Shown: positions 1 through 9,411 of the stretch, piece by piece
Position numbering within the stretch: position 1 is the stretch's first letter
Layout of the letters: each line of letters begins with the position of its first letter
Origin: an uncultured Luminiphilus sp.
Lineage (GTDB): Bacteria > Pseudomonadota > Gammaproteobacteria > Pseudomonadales > Halieaceae
DNA length: 64,000 nucleotides
Direction of reading: 5' to 3'
Assembly: GCA_905182485.1 (NCBI GenBank)
Contig: CAJJBO010000003.1
Span: 1 to 64,000, forward strand
Position numbers and translations under genes: made by a program
The notes under the pieces: model-generated
The model's database searches: none
Seen by the model: the letters and a program-made list of their open reading frames with translations, nothing else
Told to the model about the DNA's origin: nothing

Positions 1-99
1 CACTATCAAACGGCAGGCTATCGAGCGTGGTCAGTAGGCCCGCCATTAATCGCTGCTCCGCTGACACTTTGGATGCTTATTATTCGTGTTGCTAACTAA
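1..99 (+). CDS. C-terminal end of an upstream gene, unidentified
   Basis: The first frame is open from the window edge to a TAA at 97-99 and would encode the last 32 residues of a protein. It includes a hydrophobic run (GPPLIAAPLTLWMLIIR) that could be a final membrane helix. The other two forward frames either stop early or read as low-quality peptide. It overlaps the GTG start of the TerB-like gene by 14 bases, which is common for neighbours in one transcript. Too little is visible to name a family; a polytopic membrane enzyme such as a UbiA-type prenyltransferase is only a guess. Confidence 0.25.
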   Translation, partial: HYQTAGYRAWSVGPPLIAAPLTLWMLIIRVAN

Positions 100-526
100 A
101 CTGACAGCCCTTTTTTCGGGAACCAAAGCGACCAGTGGCGAGACGCCGGTGCGCGCCTTAGAGCTCTCTTGTGCGGCGCTCATGTTCGAGGTGGCACGAT
201 CTGATTTCACTATCGACGAGACAGAGCGCGAGTCGATCCACTTACTGCTCACAGAGAATTTTGCGCTCAGCGCGGAAGACGTCGCCACCGTCACCGAGGA
301 GGCCGCTGATAACGTAGACGCGGCAACCTGCCTGTTCGAATTCACCCGCACGATTAATGACATCGCCACCGTTGACCAAAAACGTCAGTTGCTCACCATG
401 ATGTGGCGTGTCGCGCTCGCTGATGACGCACTGAGTCGTTACGAGGAACACGTGATACGCAAAGTCGCCGATCTGCTGTATCTCCCCCACAACGATTTTA
501 TGCTGGCCAAGCAGCTCGCGCGTTAA
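86..526 (+). CDS. TerB-like (tellurite resistance TerB) family protein
   Basis: A 146-residue, all-helical acidic protein starting at GTG. Its layout matches the TerB/DjlA-N helical bundle: a first helix with ALMFEVARSDFTIDETE and a second half with MMWRVALADDALSRYEEHVIRKVADLLYLP. The acidic residues after each FTIDE/DDALS turn are the positions that bind metal in TerB. The family is linked to membrane-associated stress and metal sensing, but stand-alone small TerB proteins have no assigned role. It is followed by the convergent EamA transporter, so it is probably the last gene of an operon that starts outside the window. The family call is secure; function is not. Confidence 0.75.
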   Translation: MLLTKLTALFSGTKATSGETPVRALELSCAALMFEVARSDFTIDETERESIHLLLTENFALSAEDVATVTEEAADNVDAATCLFEFTRTINDIATVDQKRQLLTMMWRVALADDALSRYEEHVIRKVADLLYLPHNDFMLAKQLAR

Positions 527-561
527 ACCGTGTCGCAATAGGCGGCGTACCCATCCGATTG

Positions 562-1428
562 CTAGCGGCTCCCGCCTCGCGCGCTCACGAAGCATCCCAA
601 GACAATGAGGCCTGTTCCCAGTAGCGTGCGTGCAGTGACCGCCTCGGCAAAGAAAATCCAGCCTAAAATCGCCGCCCAGATAAAAGCCGTGTATTCAATA
701 CTCACCAATCGCTGCGCCTCTGCCTGACGATAAGCAGCCGCCATCAACATCAGCGAGCCGATGGCTAATGCCGCAGCTAGCACAGCACCACCCCATTGCA
801 TTGCATCGGCAGGCAGTGATGCTGCAAACGGTGCCGCCAATAATAAAATCACAAAGACAATGATGTTTTGATAAAACGCAATTTCTAAGGGCTTCGCGAT
901 TAAGGCCTGCATCCGCTGTAAAATAAGATTGAAGGCGTACATCACTGCAGATAAGAGTACCGCCCCCATGCCAAGCAAATCACCGTCGGGACCAACCGAC
1001 AAGAGCTCGCCACCGACGACGACGATCACGCCACCAAACCCTAATGCCGCGGCAAGCTTGGCGTTGGCACCAATCCGCTCGCCCAATAACGGGACGGCGA
1101 GAAAGAGCGTGATAATGGGGGCAATAAAAGACAATCCAATCGCTTGTGCCAAAGGAATGCGTGTCAAGCCATAGAAGAATAAATACGCCATGACCGCCGT
1201 CAATGTGGCGCGAATGATGTGAATTTTCAGTACGCGGCCAGAGGCCGCTATCGGCCTAGTCGGCAAATAGAGCAGAGACACGCAGATTGCTCCCATCAAC
1301 ATCCGCCAAAACATCGCGTTGTAAGTTCCCATAGCGAGGGCCTGCCCTTTCATCACTGCATCCATCATCGAAAACAGCATGATGCCCAGTGTGGCGATCA
1401 GTAATGGCGCCTCTGCGATCTTGTTCAT
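562..1428 (-). CDS. EamA/DMT-family membrane transporter
   Basis: An inner-membrane protein of 288 residues with about ten predicted hydrophobic helices arranged as two repeated EamA halves. Helix-ending motifs such as PLAQAIGLSFIAPIITLFLAVPLLGER are typical of the drug/metabolite exporter superfamily. I prefer the ATG at 1428 (MNKIAEAP) over the TTG at 1449, because the upstream stretch is a purine-rich AGGGGAGG that reads as a ribosome-binding site rather than protein. The substrate cannot be deduced. It is convergent with the TerB gene, and no linked enzyme hints at a metabolite. Confidence 0.85.
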   Translation of the reverse strand: MNKIAEAPLLIATLGIMLFSMMDAVMKGQALAMGTYNAMFWRMLMGAICVSLLYLPTRPIAASGRVLKIHIIRATLTAVMAYLFFYGLTRIPLAQAIGLSFIAPIITLFLAVPLLGERIGANAKLAAALGFGGVIVVVGGELLSVGPDGDLLGMGAVLLSAVMYAFNLILQRMQALIAKPLEIAFYQNIIVFVILLLAAPFAASLPADAMQWGGAVLAAALAIGSLMLMAAAYRQAEAQRLVSIEYTAFIWAAILGWIFFAEAVTARTLLGTGLIVLGCFVSARGGSR

Positions 1429-1449
1429 ACCTCCGGCCCCTCCCCTCAA

Positions 1450-1811
1450 TCACATTGCCATGGCGAACCCGGAACATCAGGCAGCGACGCAATAGTGTAA
1501 GGCTTACGGTTTGAGTGGCCATTTAGCCCAATCAAACAGGGCAATCTTGAAGATAAACTGTCAGCTCCACCGTGTGATAGCAGGAGACTGCTTGAAATTA
1601 TGGGTTGGCGAGTCAGAGAAGTGGTTCAGACCAGGCCTTAATACCGTCTCAGTGACCGCCGACACGCCTTATTGGTTTTTTGATCTCTTACACTTGATGA
1701 CCCAGTAGCACCGTGTTGCGGCTAGTAGGCTCAGGGTACACAAGTGAATTCAGTAGATCGGTGTCAGCGGTTCTAACAACTCAGATAATAACCGCCACCT
1801 AAACGGTGATA
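1450..1811. other. Intergenic stretch, no supported gene
   Basis: About 360 bases between the divergent EamA promoter side and the end of the ABM gene. A 65-codon ORF starting at TTG (1511-1708) shows no recognisable motif or ribosome-binding site. No hairpin with a T-run is visible. Confidence 0.4.
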
Positions 1812-2159
1812 TCAGTCTTGGAAAAATGCCGTTTTCTTACCACCAGTCTCTGTGTAGACCGATTCGCCTCGCTCAATGAGATAGGCTTGATTGGTGCTGC
1901 TGACCATCCCCACACCCCGCAGCAAGCTTGCCATCCGGTCGTAGTAAGGGTGCTTAAAGTGCGCAACCAAACACTCTCTGTTTTCCCACAGTTCATACAC
2001 CTGTATTCGCGTCGGTTCGGCTGGATCTGGGGCAAAGCAATAGTCGAAGCACCCCGGCTCCTCGAGTCGGGTCAGCCGTTGCACATCAGCCGTCAGCGCA
2101 ACAGCCTCGTCACGCTTTTCTTGGGTCGCAAATTCTAGCGCTGCAACAATAATAATCAC
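1812..2159 (-). CDS. Antibiotic biosynthesis monooxygenase (ABM/YgiN-like) domain protein
   Basis: A small ferredoxin-like dimeric domain protein. It shows VAALEFATQEKRDEAVALTADVQRLTRLEEPGCFDYCF, then RIQVYELWENRECLVAHFKHPYY, the two-strand plus helix pattern of ABM/YgiN quinone or haem-independent monooxygenases. The ORF track starts at 2189, but GTG at 2159 sits 10 bases after a GAGAGG site and gives the usual N-terminus (beta strand first, about 115 residues). The unusual C-terminal tail (YTETGGKKTAFFQD) extends beyond the domain. The substrate is unknown; it could equally be a non-enzymatic family member. Confidence 0.75.
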   Translation of the reverse strand: MIIIVAALEFATQEKRDEAVALTADVQRLTRLEEPGCFDYCFAPDPAEPTRIQVYELWENRECLVAHFKHPYYDRMASLLRGVGMVSSTNQAYLIERGESVYTETGGKKTAFFQD

Positions 2160-2250
2160 GTCACAATTACCTCTCGTTTCATTGTCCAACCGCCACTATG
2201 CATGCATTCACCTTCAACGAATCGGAAATCCCTGAACCAATCCCTCTCAT

Positions 2251-2625
2251 TCAAGTAGCGGCGATACCCAGCCCGCTCAGCAGCGCAGTAAGGCCCATCA
2301 AATAAAGACCGGGCAGTTTAATCAAGGCCGAATGCCCCATAAGGCTCAATACTAAAAACAAACACGTGCCCAACGCGTTAGCGCCCATCAGAGGTACGGC
2401 CATTAACGCCAAGTGGGGCTGCCACGCCACCACTATAAACGTGATAGCGCTCACCAGTAACAAGACGGTAAACATCTGCCAGGACACCAAGCTGAGTGAC
2501 TGCGTTAGCGAGGCTAACTGACTCTCTCGGATGTTTTTCATATAAAGCCGGCCACCGACATATCCATGAAAGATTGCGCCAACCATCGCAATGGCTGCGG
2601 CAACCATCAGCAGGGTAAATTGCAT
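2251..2625 (-). CDS. Hypothetical four-helix membrane protein
   Basis: A 124-residue protein with four hydrophobic segments. The first runs from the start (MQFTLLMVAAAIAMVGAIFHGYVGGRLY), and the others centre on a QMFTVLLLVSAITFIVVAW run and the C-terminal half. I chose the ATG at 2625 instead of the ORF-track start because GGGAG lies six bases upstream. The layout (a helix ending in HGYVGGR, then a loop, then three helices) resembles small uncharacterised gammaproteobacterial membrane proteins. I cannot assign a family. It lies downstream of the DUF938 gene pair and may be co-transcribed with it. Confidence 0.6.
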   Translation of the reverse strand: MQFTLLMVAAAIAMVGAIFHGYVGGRLYMKNIRESQLASLTQSLSLVSWQMFTVLLLVSAITFIVVAWQPHLALMAVPLMGANALGTCLFLVLSLMGHSALIKLPGLYLMGLTALLSGLGIAAT

Positions 2626-2721
2626 TCTTTTCTCCCTTCTACTTGATAACAAAAATCAAACGGCAAGTGACTAATCAATGAGGGCTGAGCGTATCGGCTA
2701 CCTACGGCGCCTGCAATTGAG

Positions 2722-3006
2722 CTATTGCCAGGGTATCAAGCGGGCTTGCCCCCCTTGCCATCGTAATAATCCCCCCACCATCAACCAGACTGTAAGCAGA
2801 TAGGGTGTATCAGAAATCAAATCGAGGGCCCAAGCCCGCTCGTGTCCTAAACCCTTGGCGATGTGCTCGGGGGCGAGATCGAGGCCGTACGAAAGCGACA
2901 TCATCAGCGGAATGAACTTCATCACCGCCATGATGAGTAAAATAAAATTTGCCCAGGCAATAAGCGAAACCCAAAAGCCGTGACTGCGGCGCGCGGCAAC
3001 GTTCAT
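2722..3006 (-). CDS. Hypothetical small membrane protein, coupled to DUF938 gene
   Basis: A 94-residue protein with two hydrophobic helices: residues about 10-35 (FWVSLIAWANFILLIMAVMKF) and about 67-85 (SDTPYLLTVWLMVGGLL). Its ATG overlaps the corrected TGA of the upstream DUF938 gene as ATGA, so the two are probably translationally coupled. No family is recognised. The Arg/His-rich N-terminus and the charged loop between helices predict an inner-membrane location. Confidence 0.55.
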   Translation of the reverse strand: MNVAARRSHGFWVSLIAWANFILLIMAVMKFIPLMMSLSYGLDLAPEHIAKGLGHERAWALDLISDTPYLLTVWLMVGGLLRWQGGQARLIPWQ

Positions 3007-3616
3007 TGATGGTGGAATACCAGCACTTGGTTATTAGCGGGCATGCGATCGTGTCAGCACACTCAAAGCCTGCCTCGCGAGCCACCTCCGTCACCGCTTC
3101 CTGGTCCCTGATACCCCAACTGGCATTCTCCCCACGTAAGTTGGCGTCAAATGCCTCATTAGAGACCGACGTATGTTGACCTTGCTGTTTGAAGGGTCCA
3201 TAGATGAGCACAACCCCCTCGTCCCCTAAAATCCGCTTGGCGCCAGCGAATAAAGCATGGCAACAAGCCCATGGCGCAATATGCAGCATATTAATATTGA
3301 CGATTGCGGACACGCTCTCAGGTAAGGCTTGCTGCTCTACCGCCCACACGGTGTCCAGTACATCGAGATACTGCGTTGCTAACAACCCCGCACAATTTAC
3401 CTCAGCACACCACTCGTTTATGGACGCCAAATTAGCGGCACCCACATCGGTGGGTAGCCACAGCCTAGGAGCGAGCCGAGGGGCAAAATAAGCGGCATGC
3501 TGTCCGGATCCTGCCGCAATTTCTAATACGACACCTTGCTCAGGCAGCCGCGATTGCAGCACTGCTAACAGCGGCGCCCTGTTGCGCTCAGTGGCTGGAG
3601 CATACCGCTTGGTCAC
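3003..3616 (-). CDS. DUF938 SAM-dependent methyltransferase-like protein (frameshifted)
   Basis: About 200 residues with the DUF938 signature: MTKRYAPATERNRAPLL at the N-terminus, the SAM-binding EIAAGSGQHAAYFA, NINMLHIAPW, and GPFKQQGQHTSVSNEAFD. The ORF track runs on to 2810 with non-family sequence, but the expected C-terminus MPANNQVLVFHHQ-stop is present in another frame from about 3044 down to 3003. One lost base near 3042-3047 explains this. The corrected stop overlaps the next start as ATGA. The family looks like a Rossmann methyltransferase, but its substrate is unknown. I treat the break as a sequence error. Confidence 0.8.
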
Positions 3617-3739
3617 CCGATGCCTCGCGAGAGATCACTCTTTTTAATACGGCGCTTTACCGCGGCGTCGACGCGCCAAGCTGAACACAGAGATCTCCCT
3701 ACGGGGATAATCGGTGGCAGCACCATGAAACGCCTTGCT

Positions 3740-3877
3740 TTACTCTGCACCGGAGAGAAAAACAAATACGGTAGGGATCACCAACACTAACGCACCGATG
3801 ACCAGCAACAGTACTTCAGTTCTGCCCCGCCATTTGGAGGGCTGCGGCGAAGGTTCATTAGATTGATCGTCACTCAT
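3740..3877 (-). CDS. Small 45-residue single-pass membrane protein
   Basis: This ORF is too short for the supplied track. It begins ATG at 3877, stops TAA at 3740 and encodes a polar, proline-rich N-terminus (MSDDQSNEPSPQPSKWRGRT) followed by one strong membrane helix (EVLLLVIGALVLVIPTVFVF) and a short tail. The positive residues just before the helix predict the N-terminus inside the cell. Amino-acid composition and codon use look genuine, although the ribosome-binding site is weak. The remaining 3617-4087 interval shows no other gene. I do not recognise the family. Confidence 0.5.
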   Translation of the reverse strand: MSDDQSNEPSPQPSKWRGRTEVLLLVIGALVLVIPTVFVFLSGAE

Positions 3878-4087
3878 GCTCGCTCAGCGATTGAAACCGA
3901 CGGTTATCATGAATTGGTTAGGCGTTATCGGCAAGGCCAACGACAAAACGCGGAAGGCTAAGCGCACCCCAGCACCTCTCGGCTAAACTCGCTCCGTCAC
4001 GCGCACCAGTGCACAGTGCTCTGGCAAAATAAGTAGACGAACCGCTCAGCTCTCTGCTTAGCATTTGTTCACCGCCCCCTCAGTGGG

Positions 4088-5277
4088 CTACGCGGCGATC
4101 TCCTGTTGCGCCTGGCTGAAGGCGGCGACAGCTCTGTCTAAATCGTCTTTGGTATGCCCGGCTGATATTTGTACGCGAATACGGGCTTTTCCCTTAGGTA
4201 CCACCGGATAAAAGAACCCCACCGCATAAATACCCAGCTCAAGCAACCGCTCAGACATTCGCTGTGCCACCACCGCGTCGCCCAGCATCACCGGCACAAT
4301 AGGGTGATCACCTGCTGGCACCGCAAAGCCATGTGCCTGCATCTGCTCGCGAAAATACTGTGTATTGCTATGAAGGGTATCGCGCAGTGCGGTCGAGGCT
4401 TCCAGCATATCGAGCACCTTCAGCGAGGCCGCACAAATTGCCGGCGCCAAGGTATTCGAGAACAAATAAGGCCTCGAGCGCTGCCGCAAGATATCGACGA
4501 TTTCTTGGCGACCGGCGGTAAAGCCGCCCGAGCCACCACCGAGGGCCTTACCAAAGGTGCCGGTGATGATGTCAACGCGACTCATCACACCGACAGTGCT
4601 CATGTCACGCCTGAGCCATTGGGCCCCATGAAACCCGTCGCGTGGCAATCGTCGACCACCACCACGTTACTGTTCTGCAGATCACAAATCGCGTCTAATG
4701 CAAGCTCGTGCCATCCATCGAGAAGACGCCATCCGTTAGTGATCAAAATGCGGCGAGCACCGGCAGCTCGCGCTGCCTTAAGGTTCGCCTCAAGATCTGC
4801 CATGTCATTGTTCTTGTAACGATACCGGGACGCCTTGCACAGGCGCACCCCGTCAATGATGGAGGCATGGTTCAGTTCGTCAGAAATGACCGCATCCTCC
4901 GCACCCAAAATGGTTTCAAACAATCCCGTATTGGCGTCAAAGCAGGCGGCGTAGAGAATCGTATCCTCCATACCGACAAAGGCACTCACCCGCTGCTCTA
5001 GGGTTTTGTGAATGTCCTGCGTACCGCAAATAAAACGCACAGAGCTCATCCCAAAACCACATTGCTGCAAGCTGTCGCTGGCCGCTTGCATCACCTCAGC
5101 GTTATTCGCCAGCCCAAGATAATTATTGGCACACATGTTGACGACATTGGCGCCATCCTCGAGCGTAATCTGGTTTTTCTGCTCCGAGGCAATCACGCGC
5201 TCCGTCTTCCAAAGCCCTGCCGCTTTTATTTCAGCGATCTCTGCGGCATAGCTGCCCTGCACATCCAAGTAGCTCAT
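4088..5277 (-). CDS. kbl: 2-amino-3-ketobutyrate CoA ligase (glycine C-acetyltransferase), frame broken
   Basis: A PLP enzyme of the alpha-oxoamine synthase family that cleaves 2-amino-3-ketobutyrate with CoA to glycine and acetyl-CoA, the second step of threonine degradation. The N-terminal half (5277 to about 4600) carries [11 protein letters not shown] and [13 protein letters not shown]; the C-terminal half carries the PLP-lysine motif [21 protein letters not shown] and [10 protein letters not shown]. Between them, the expected [12 protein letters not shown] is readable in a second frame (about 4695-4735), and a further shift near 4590-4615 is needed to reach [10 protein letters not shown]. 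Several small indels in 150 bases suggest a poorly resolved stretch. It starts one base after the tdh stop, so the two form an operon. Confidence 0.85.
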
Positions 5278-5278
5278 A

Positions 5279-6313
5279 TCACGCTTTCCAATCGAGGATC
5301 ACTTTGCCCGACTGACCCGAGCGCATGATGTCAAAACCTTCCTGAAATTCGGTGTAATGGAACCGGTGGGTAATGATGCGCTCGATCGGCAATCCGCTCT
5401 GCACCATCATCACCATTTTGTACCACGTCTCATACATTTCACGACCATAGATGCCTTTAATATTGAGCCCTTTAAACACCACGTCAGTCCATGCAATACC
5501 GGTGTCATCGGGCATGATGCCAAGCATCGCAATGCTGCCACCGTTAATCATCTTGCTTAACACATCCTGGAACGCAGCCGGTGAACCCGACATCTCAAGG
5601 CAGACATCAAAACCCTCAAGAATGCCAAGACTCTCCATAAAGTTTCGACTGATCTCCTGTTTGGCGACATTAATGGGGCGTACCTTAGGCACAATGCGTT
5701 TCGCCAGATCAAGCCGATATTCATTCACATCGGTCAAGATCACATTGCGCGCGCCACAGTGCCCGGCCACCATTGCCGCCATAATGCCAATGGGTCCGGC
5801 ACCCGTGATGATCACATCCTCACCGACCATATTGAACGACAGCGCGGTGTGCACGGCGTTACCGTAGGGGTCGAAAATACTCAATAAGTCAGTGGGGATG
5901 TAGACGTTGGGGCGAAAGACATTCGTCGCGGGAATCGCCACATACTCGGCAAACGCGCCGTCCCGATTCACCCCCACCCCTTGGGTGTTAGGACAAAGGT
6001 GGCGACGACCTGCCAAGCAATTTCGGCAGCGCTCGCAAACCACATGCCCCTCTCCCGACACAATATCGCCGACCTCTAAACCGGTGACATTGGCACCCAG
6101 TTCAACAATTTCGCCCGCGTATTCATGGCCCGCTGTCATCGGGACCGGTATGGTTTTTTTTGCCCAGTCATCCCAGTTATAAATGTGCACATCGGTGCCA
6201 CAAATGGCGGTTTTATGAACCTTGATCAGGACATCACTGCCGCCTACCGCTGGCATGGGCACATCTTCTAACCAAAGACCTTCTTCAGCATTCTTTTTGA
6301 CCAGTGCTTTCAT
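5279..6313 (-). CDS. tdh: L-threonine 3-dehydrogenase
   Basis: An intact 344-residue zinc alcohol-dehydrogenase-family enzyme that oxidises L-threonine to 2-amino-3-ketobutyrate with NAD+. Visible features are the catalytic zinc ligands Cys38 ([10 protein letters not shown]) and His63-Glu64 (GHEYAGE), structural zinc cysteines 93, 96, 99 and 107, the Rossmann motif [10 protein letters not shown] near residue 170, and the Tdh-specific [12 protein letters not shown]. Its length equals the E. coli enzyme. Its stop is separated from the kbl start by one base. The 6314-6522 interval upstream is probably its promoter region, though no clear operator could be read. Confidence 0.97.
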   Translation of the reverse strand: MKALVKKNAEEGLWLEDVPMPAVGGSDVLIKVHKTAICGTDVHIYNWDDWAKKTIPVPMTAGHEYAGEIVELGANVTGLEVGDIVSGEGHVVCERCRNCLAGRRHLCPNTQGVGVNRDGAFAEYVAIPATNVFRPNVYIPTDLLSIFDPYGNAVHTALSFNMVGEDVIITGAGPIGIMAAMVAGHCGARNVILTDVNEYRLDLAKRIVPKVRPINVAKQEISRNFMESLGILEGFDVCLEMSGSPAAFQDVLSKMINGGSIAMLGIMPDDTGIAWTDVVFKGLNIKGIYGREMYETWYKMVMMVQSGLPIERIITHRFHYTEFQEGFDIMRSGQSGKVILDWKA

Positions 6314-6522
6314 GTGCGCCTACCCACCATCAAGTTGATGCCCTTTTTATGCGAAATCGGGGCTATTGGATGCCTTTTTTAACTATTTAACCCCTAAATC
6401 ACCGAAAAAACCGGTTATGGTTACCGACTACCTGTACACCGCCACGCTTGATCCTAGGACGACGGCTCGCCAGAGGCGATAACACTAGGAGTCATTCAAT
6501 TCGATGGGGCCAGCTCTTTGTC

Positions 6523-6981
6523 CTAAAGTGGCTCAATCATGAGGTATTGCACGACCGTGTCACCCACATTAAGACCCTCATGCCAGTCGATGCCCTCACT
6601 CGAAAAATAACTGCCCGCGGCGATAGTAACGCGCCGAATGCCATTTTTATCGAGGATTTCCATCGTGCCGCCCGAGAGCGCATAACCAAAATGTCGGGGA
6701 TGAAAATGGCGCTCATGCCCCACGCCGGGTGGGAATGTACACCGTAACACCCGAACTTCTGCGGTTTCGTGAAGTTTTTCGCAAACCGACTGACCGCGCC
6801 AACCCGCCGCTAAGGGGTCTGGCAGTGTTTCTGAGGCAATCACGGCATCGCTATCAGCGACATGCGCTAGCGCACAGCTCATGAGCAGCAGCGTAAATCG
6901 CAGCGACTCCCCGATGTCATGAAAGCCACAATAACCTCGAGACGGTGCGGGTTGCCGACAGGCCCTCTCTAAGCGGTTCAT
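6523..6981 (-). CDS. Cupin-domain protein, probably exported
   Basis: The C-terminal 90 residues form a single cupin: FPPGVGHERHFHPRHFGYALSGGTMEI, then GSYFSSEGIDWHEGLNVGDT, with the His cluster that normally binds a metal. The best start is the ATG at 6981, overlapping the TGA of the CpcT-like gene as ATGA. The segment LRFTLLLMSCALAHVADSDA reads as a signal peptide, but it lies about 30 residues in, so either an internal start or an upstream indel has moved the N-terminus. The overlap with the CpcT-like gene implies joint expression. Enzymatic function is unknown. Confidence 0.65.
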   Translation of the reverse strand: MNRLERACRQPAPSRGYCGFHDIGESLRFTLLLMSCALAHVADSDAVIASETLPDPLAAGWRGQSVCEKLHETAEVRVLRCTFPPGVGHERHFHPRHFGYALSGGTMEILDKNGIRRVTIAAGSYFSSEGIDWHEGLNVGDTVVQYLMIEPL

Positions 6982-7961
6982 TGGGTCAGGCCCACCGACG
7001 GTGGCGTCAGGGTGCAACTCGCTTGCATCCAACGCAGATTAATCCCAATGCGCTGTGCACTGGGATCAGCCCACGCATACGACACCGCTTTGTCTTGATC
7101 TGGTTTGTGAGCATAGAGCACCAAGGAAGGTCGATTACGGCCATAAGGCCACCTCACATTGCGCAGTTTAATCCCCACCTGCTGAGGGGCATCCTCCTCA
7201 GTCTTCATCCAAATCGTGCCACCCTGATCATGCACGGTAAGACCCCGTCGGAAGGTCGAATCGCCGTCACGCTGTGTGGCCGTCATCCAACACTCGAATT
7301 GTCGTGCTTTACGATGTTTAAATGGGACATCCGCTGGATCACCGGCCACCAAGCTATTCGCCTTATGATGTGCCCAATAACTGGTCCAGAGCGCGTCCTC
7401 GGTCAATAAAAAAGAATGATTGATACCCGTGTGCTCAGCGCCCTCAGCGGACTTATCAGGGCAGCCATGGCCCTGCGTCTGACCCAAAAACTGGTTGGCT
7501 TTTCGTTGCCACAACACCTCACATGCCGGAACCGTTTGCACTTGATCCATTGTCAACTGAACAAGTTGAGTGGGATCCAAGTGCACATCCACCCATAACT
7601 CAGCCCCATTAAAGGTGTAGATCTGCATCTTTACGGCGTTGCGCTCATAGTCAGGATTCAAGGCATAAAGCCGTTGCCGATCTATTTGCGCCGAATCATC
7701 GTCGACGTATTGCTGCAGATAAAAAACATGAGCACCCAAAAGCGGTAAGTTCACCGGTTTCAGCACGGTGTGCACTCGTTCGTGTCGCAGCGTATCGGCA
7801 ACGTCCTGCTCATCCTCAAAATAGACTTGTTCTTGGTTATCGTAGATCCCTGGCAACCAGGTCATCATGAGCGCAAAATCCTTGTCTAAGATTGCCGAGT
7901 CGTCGGCCATCGCCTCAAGGGGCATCAGGGCGATTAAGAGAATCATTAGGCGATGGGTCAT
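6978..7961 (-). CDS. CpcT/CpeT-family (chromophore lyase-like) exported protein
   Basis: A 327-residue protein with a signal peptide (MTHRLMILLIALMPLEAMADD) when started at the ATG at 7961, which I prefer to the ORF-track start. The mature part has the CpcT/CpeT fold signature LMMTWLPGIYDNQEQVYFED, RQRLYALNPDYERNAVKMQIYTF and the closing RGLTVHDQGGTIWMKTEEDA-type strands. In cyanobacteria the family attaches bilins to phycobiliproteins. Here there are no phycobiliproteins and the protein appears periplasmic, so the lyase role should not be assumed. The neighbouring cupin gene overlaps its stop codon. Confidence 0.75.
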   Translation of the reverse strand: MTHRLMILLIALMPLEAMADDSAILDKDFALMMTWLPGIYDNQEQVYFEDEQDVADTLRHERVHTVLKPVNLPLLGAHVFYLQQYVDDDSAQIDRQRLYALNPDYERNAVKMQIYTFNGAELWVDVHLDPTQLVQLTMDQVQTVPACEVLWQRKANQFLGQTQGHGCPDKSAEGAEHTGINHSFLLTEDALWTSYWAHHKANSLVAGDPADVPFKHRKARQFECWMTATQRDGDSTFRRGLTVHDQGGTIWMKTEEDAPQQVGIKLRNVRWPYGRNRPSLVLYAHKPDQDKAVSYAWADPSAQRIGINLRWMQASCTLTPPSVGLTQ

Positions 7962-8196
7962 CAGGCATTCAACCTCTGCTTTTGTTGGGCTTTGCGATTC
8001 GGCTTGATCAGCTATGAGCCCAGCGATCAACGCAATGAGTCTCAATGAGGTGTGCCCGACGATGGTGGTTGGGCGTTGTCTCACTAGAGCATTGAATCTA
8101 TCGTAACGAAGATAGATTATCGACCCATTAATCTAAGGTGTGGTGAGACGGCTACGCCAGACTACCCGCCCCTCAATACTAAAAAGGAAGCGATTG

Positions 8197-9376
8197 ATGA
8201 AACCGTTAGAAGGCATCACGATCCTAGAGTTTTCGACCATGATCACGGCCGCATTATCGAGCATGATGCTCGCTGAACAAGGCGCTCGCGTGATCAAAGT
8301 AGAGCCACATGACGCGGGCGATCCCATGCGATTTATTGGCGCCCGAAAAGGGGATATTTCATCCCTTTTTGCGGGCTGCAATCGCGGTAAAGAGTCGATT
8401 GCGATCAACCTTAAAAGCGAGTCAGGGCAGGCACTGATTCATCAAATGATCCCGCAGGTCGATGTGGTCATCCACAATTTTCGACCGGGCACGATGGAAG
8501 ACCTTAAATTTGGGTAGCGATGCACTTCGAGAGCTCAATCCGCGACTCATTTACATGGCCATTTCAGGCTTTGGGACTGAAGGCCCGTTACGGCGGGCGC
8601 CCGCTTATGACCCCATCATTCAAGCACATTCTGGTATGACAGCAAGCCAAGGCGGTGATGCAACCCCTTCTTTTATGCGCTCACTACTGTGCGACAAGAT
8701 CACTGCCTATACCGCTTGTCAGGCGGTGACCAGCGCCTTATTTGCGCGTGAACGCTCAGGCGTAGGCCAGTTGATAGACCTATCAATGCTCGATGCGAGT
8801 TTATTTTTTATGTTTCCCGATGGCTTCCAAAACGATGCACTGCTTGACGAGGATCAGGTGCCAGGTGGGCTGCTCATCGACATGCTCTACGACCTCACGT
8901 TGACCAAAGACGGGGGCATTACCGTGGCAGCAGCCAATCAAGATATGCAGGGGAGAATGCTCAAGGCCATTGGGCTGCTGTCGCTATTGGAAGATGAACG
9001 TTTTAATACGATGAAGGCGCTGATGAAAAATTTGGCGGCGTTTCGGGACCTCGTGGCACAAAAATGTATTCGCTACACCAGTGATGAGCTGATCATATTG
9101 CTCCGGGAGGCAGAGGTGCCCTGTGCCAAGTGCCTGACGCGGGAGGAGGTACTGGCGCAAACACAGCTGTCTGCCAACGATAGCATCGAGATCATCGATC
9201 ACCCCCTTTTGGGCAAGCTCCGCATTGTCAAATCACCACCCAAATTTGGTGGCGAACGCCTACCACCCTCTCGACCCACACCAGGCCATGGTGAGCATAC
9301 CGACCCCGTCTTATCAGAAATGACCGACAGCCGGGATCACCTCACGCAATTGCGCGCTGATGAAGTGATTCGCTGA
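8197..9376 (+). CDS. CaiB/BaiF family CoA-transferase (single frameshift)
   Basis: A class III (formyl-CoA transferase-like) enzyme that moves CoA between acids through an aspartyl-CoA intermediate. The first 106 residues read from ATG 8197 (MKPLEGITILEFS, EQGARVIKVEPHDAGDP, HNFRPGTMEDLKFG). An extra G in the TTTGGG run at about 8511-8514 breaks the frame. The remainder continues from SDALRELNPRLIYMAISGFG through the conserved LIDLSMLDASLFF, which contains the probable catalytic aspartate. Total length near 390 is normal. The acyl substrate is unknown, and no linked dehydrogenase or hydratase narrows it. Confidence 0.85.
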
Positions 9377-9411
9377 ACGGCGCCAACCGCTCATTCGGTA
9401 GCGGCGGGCAA

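Noticed and set aside
1511-1708. 65-codon ORF after the EamA gene
   Set aside because: TTG start, no ribosome-binding site and no protein-like periodicity.
6978-7961. Active phycobilin lyase
   Set aside because: The family name suggests it, but there is no phycobiliprotein or bilin synthesis gene here, and the protein has a signal peptide.
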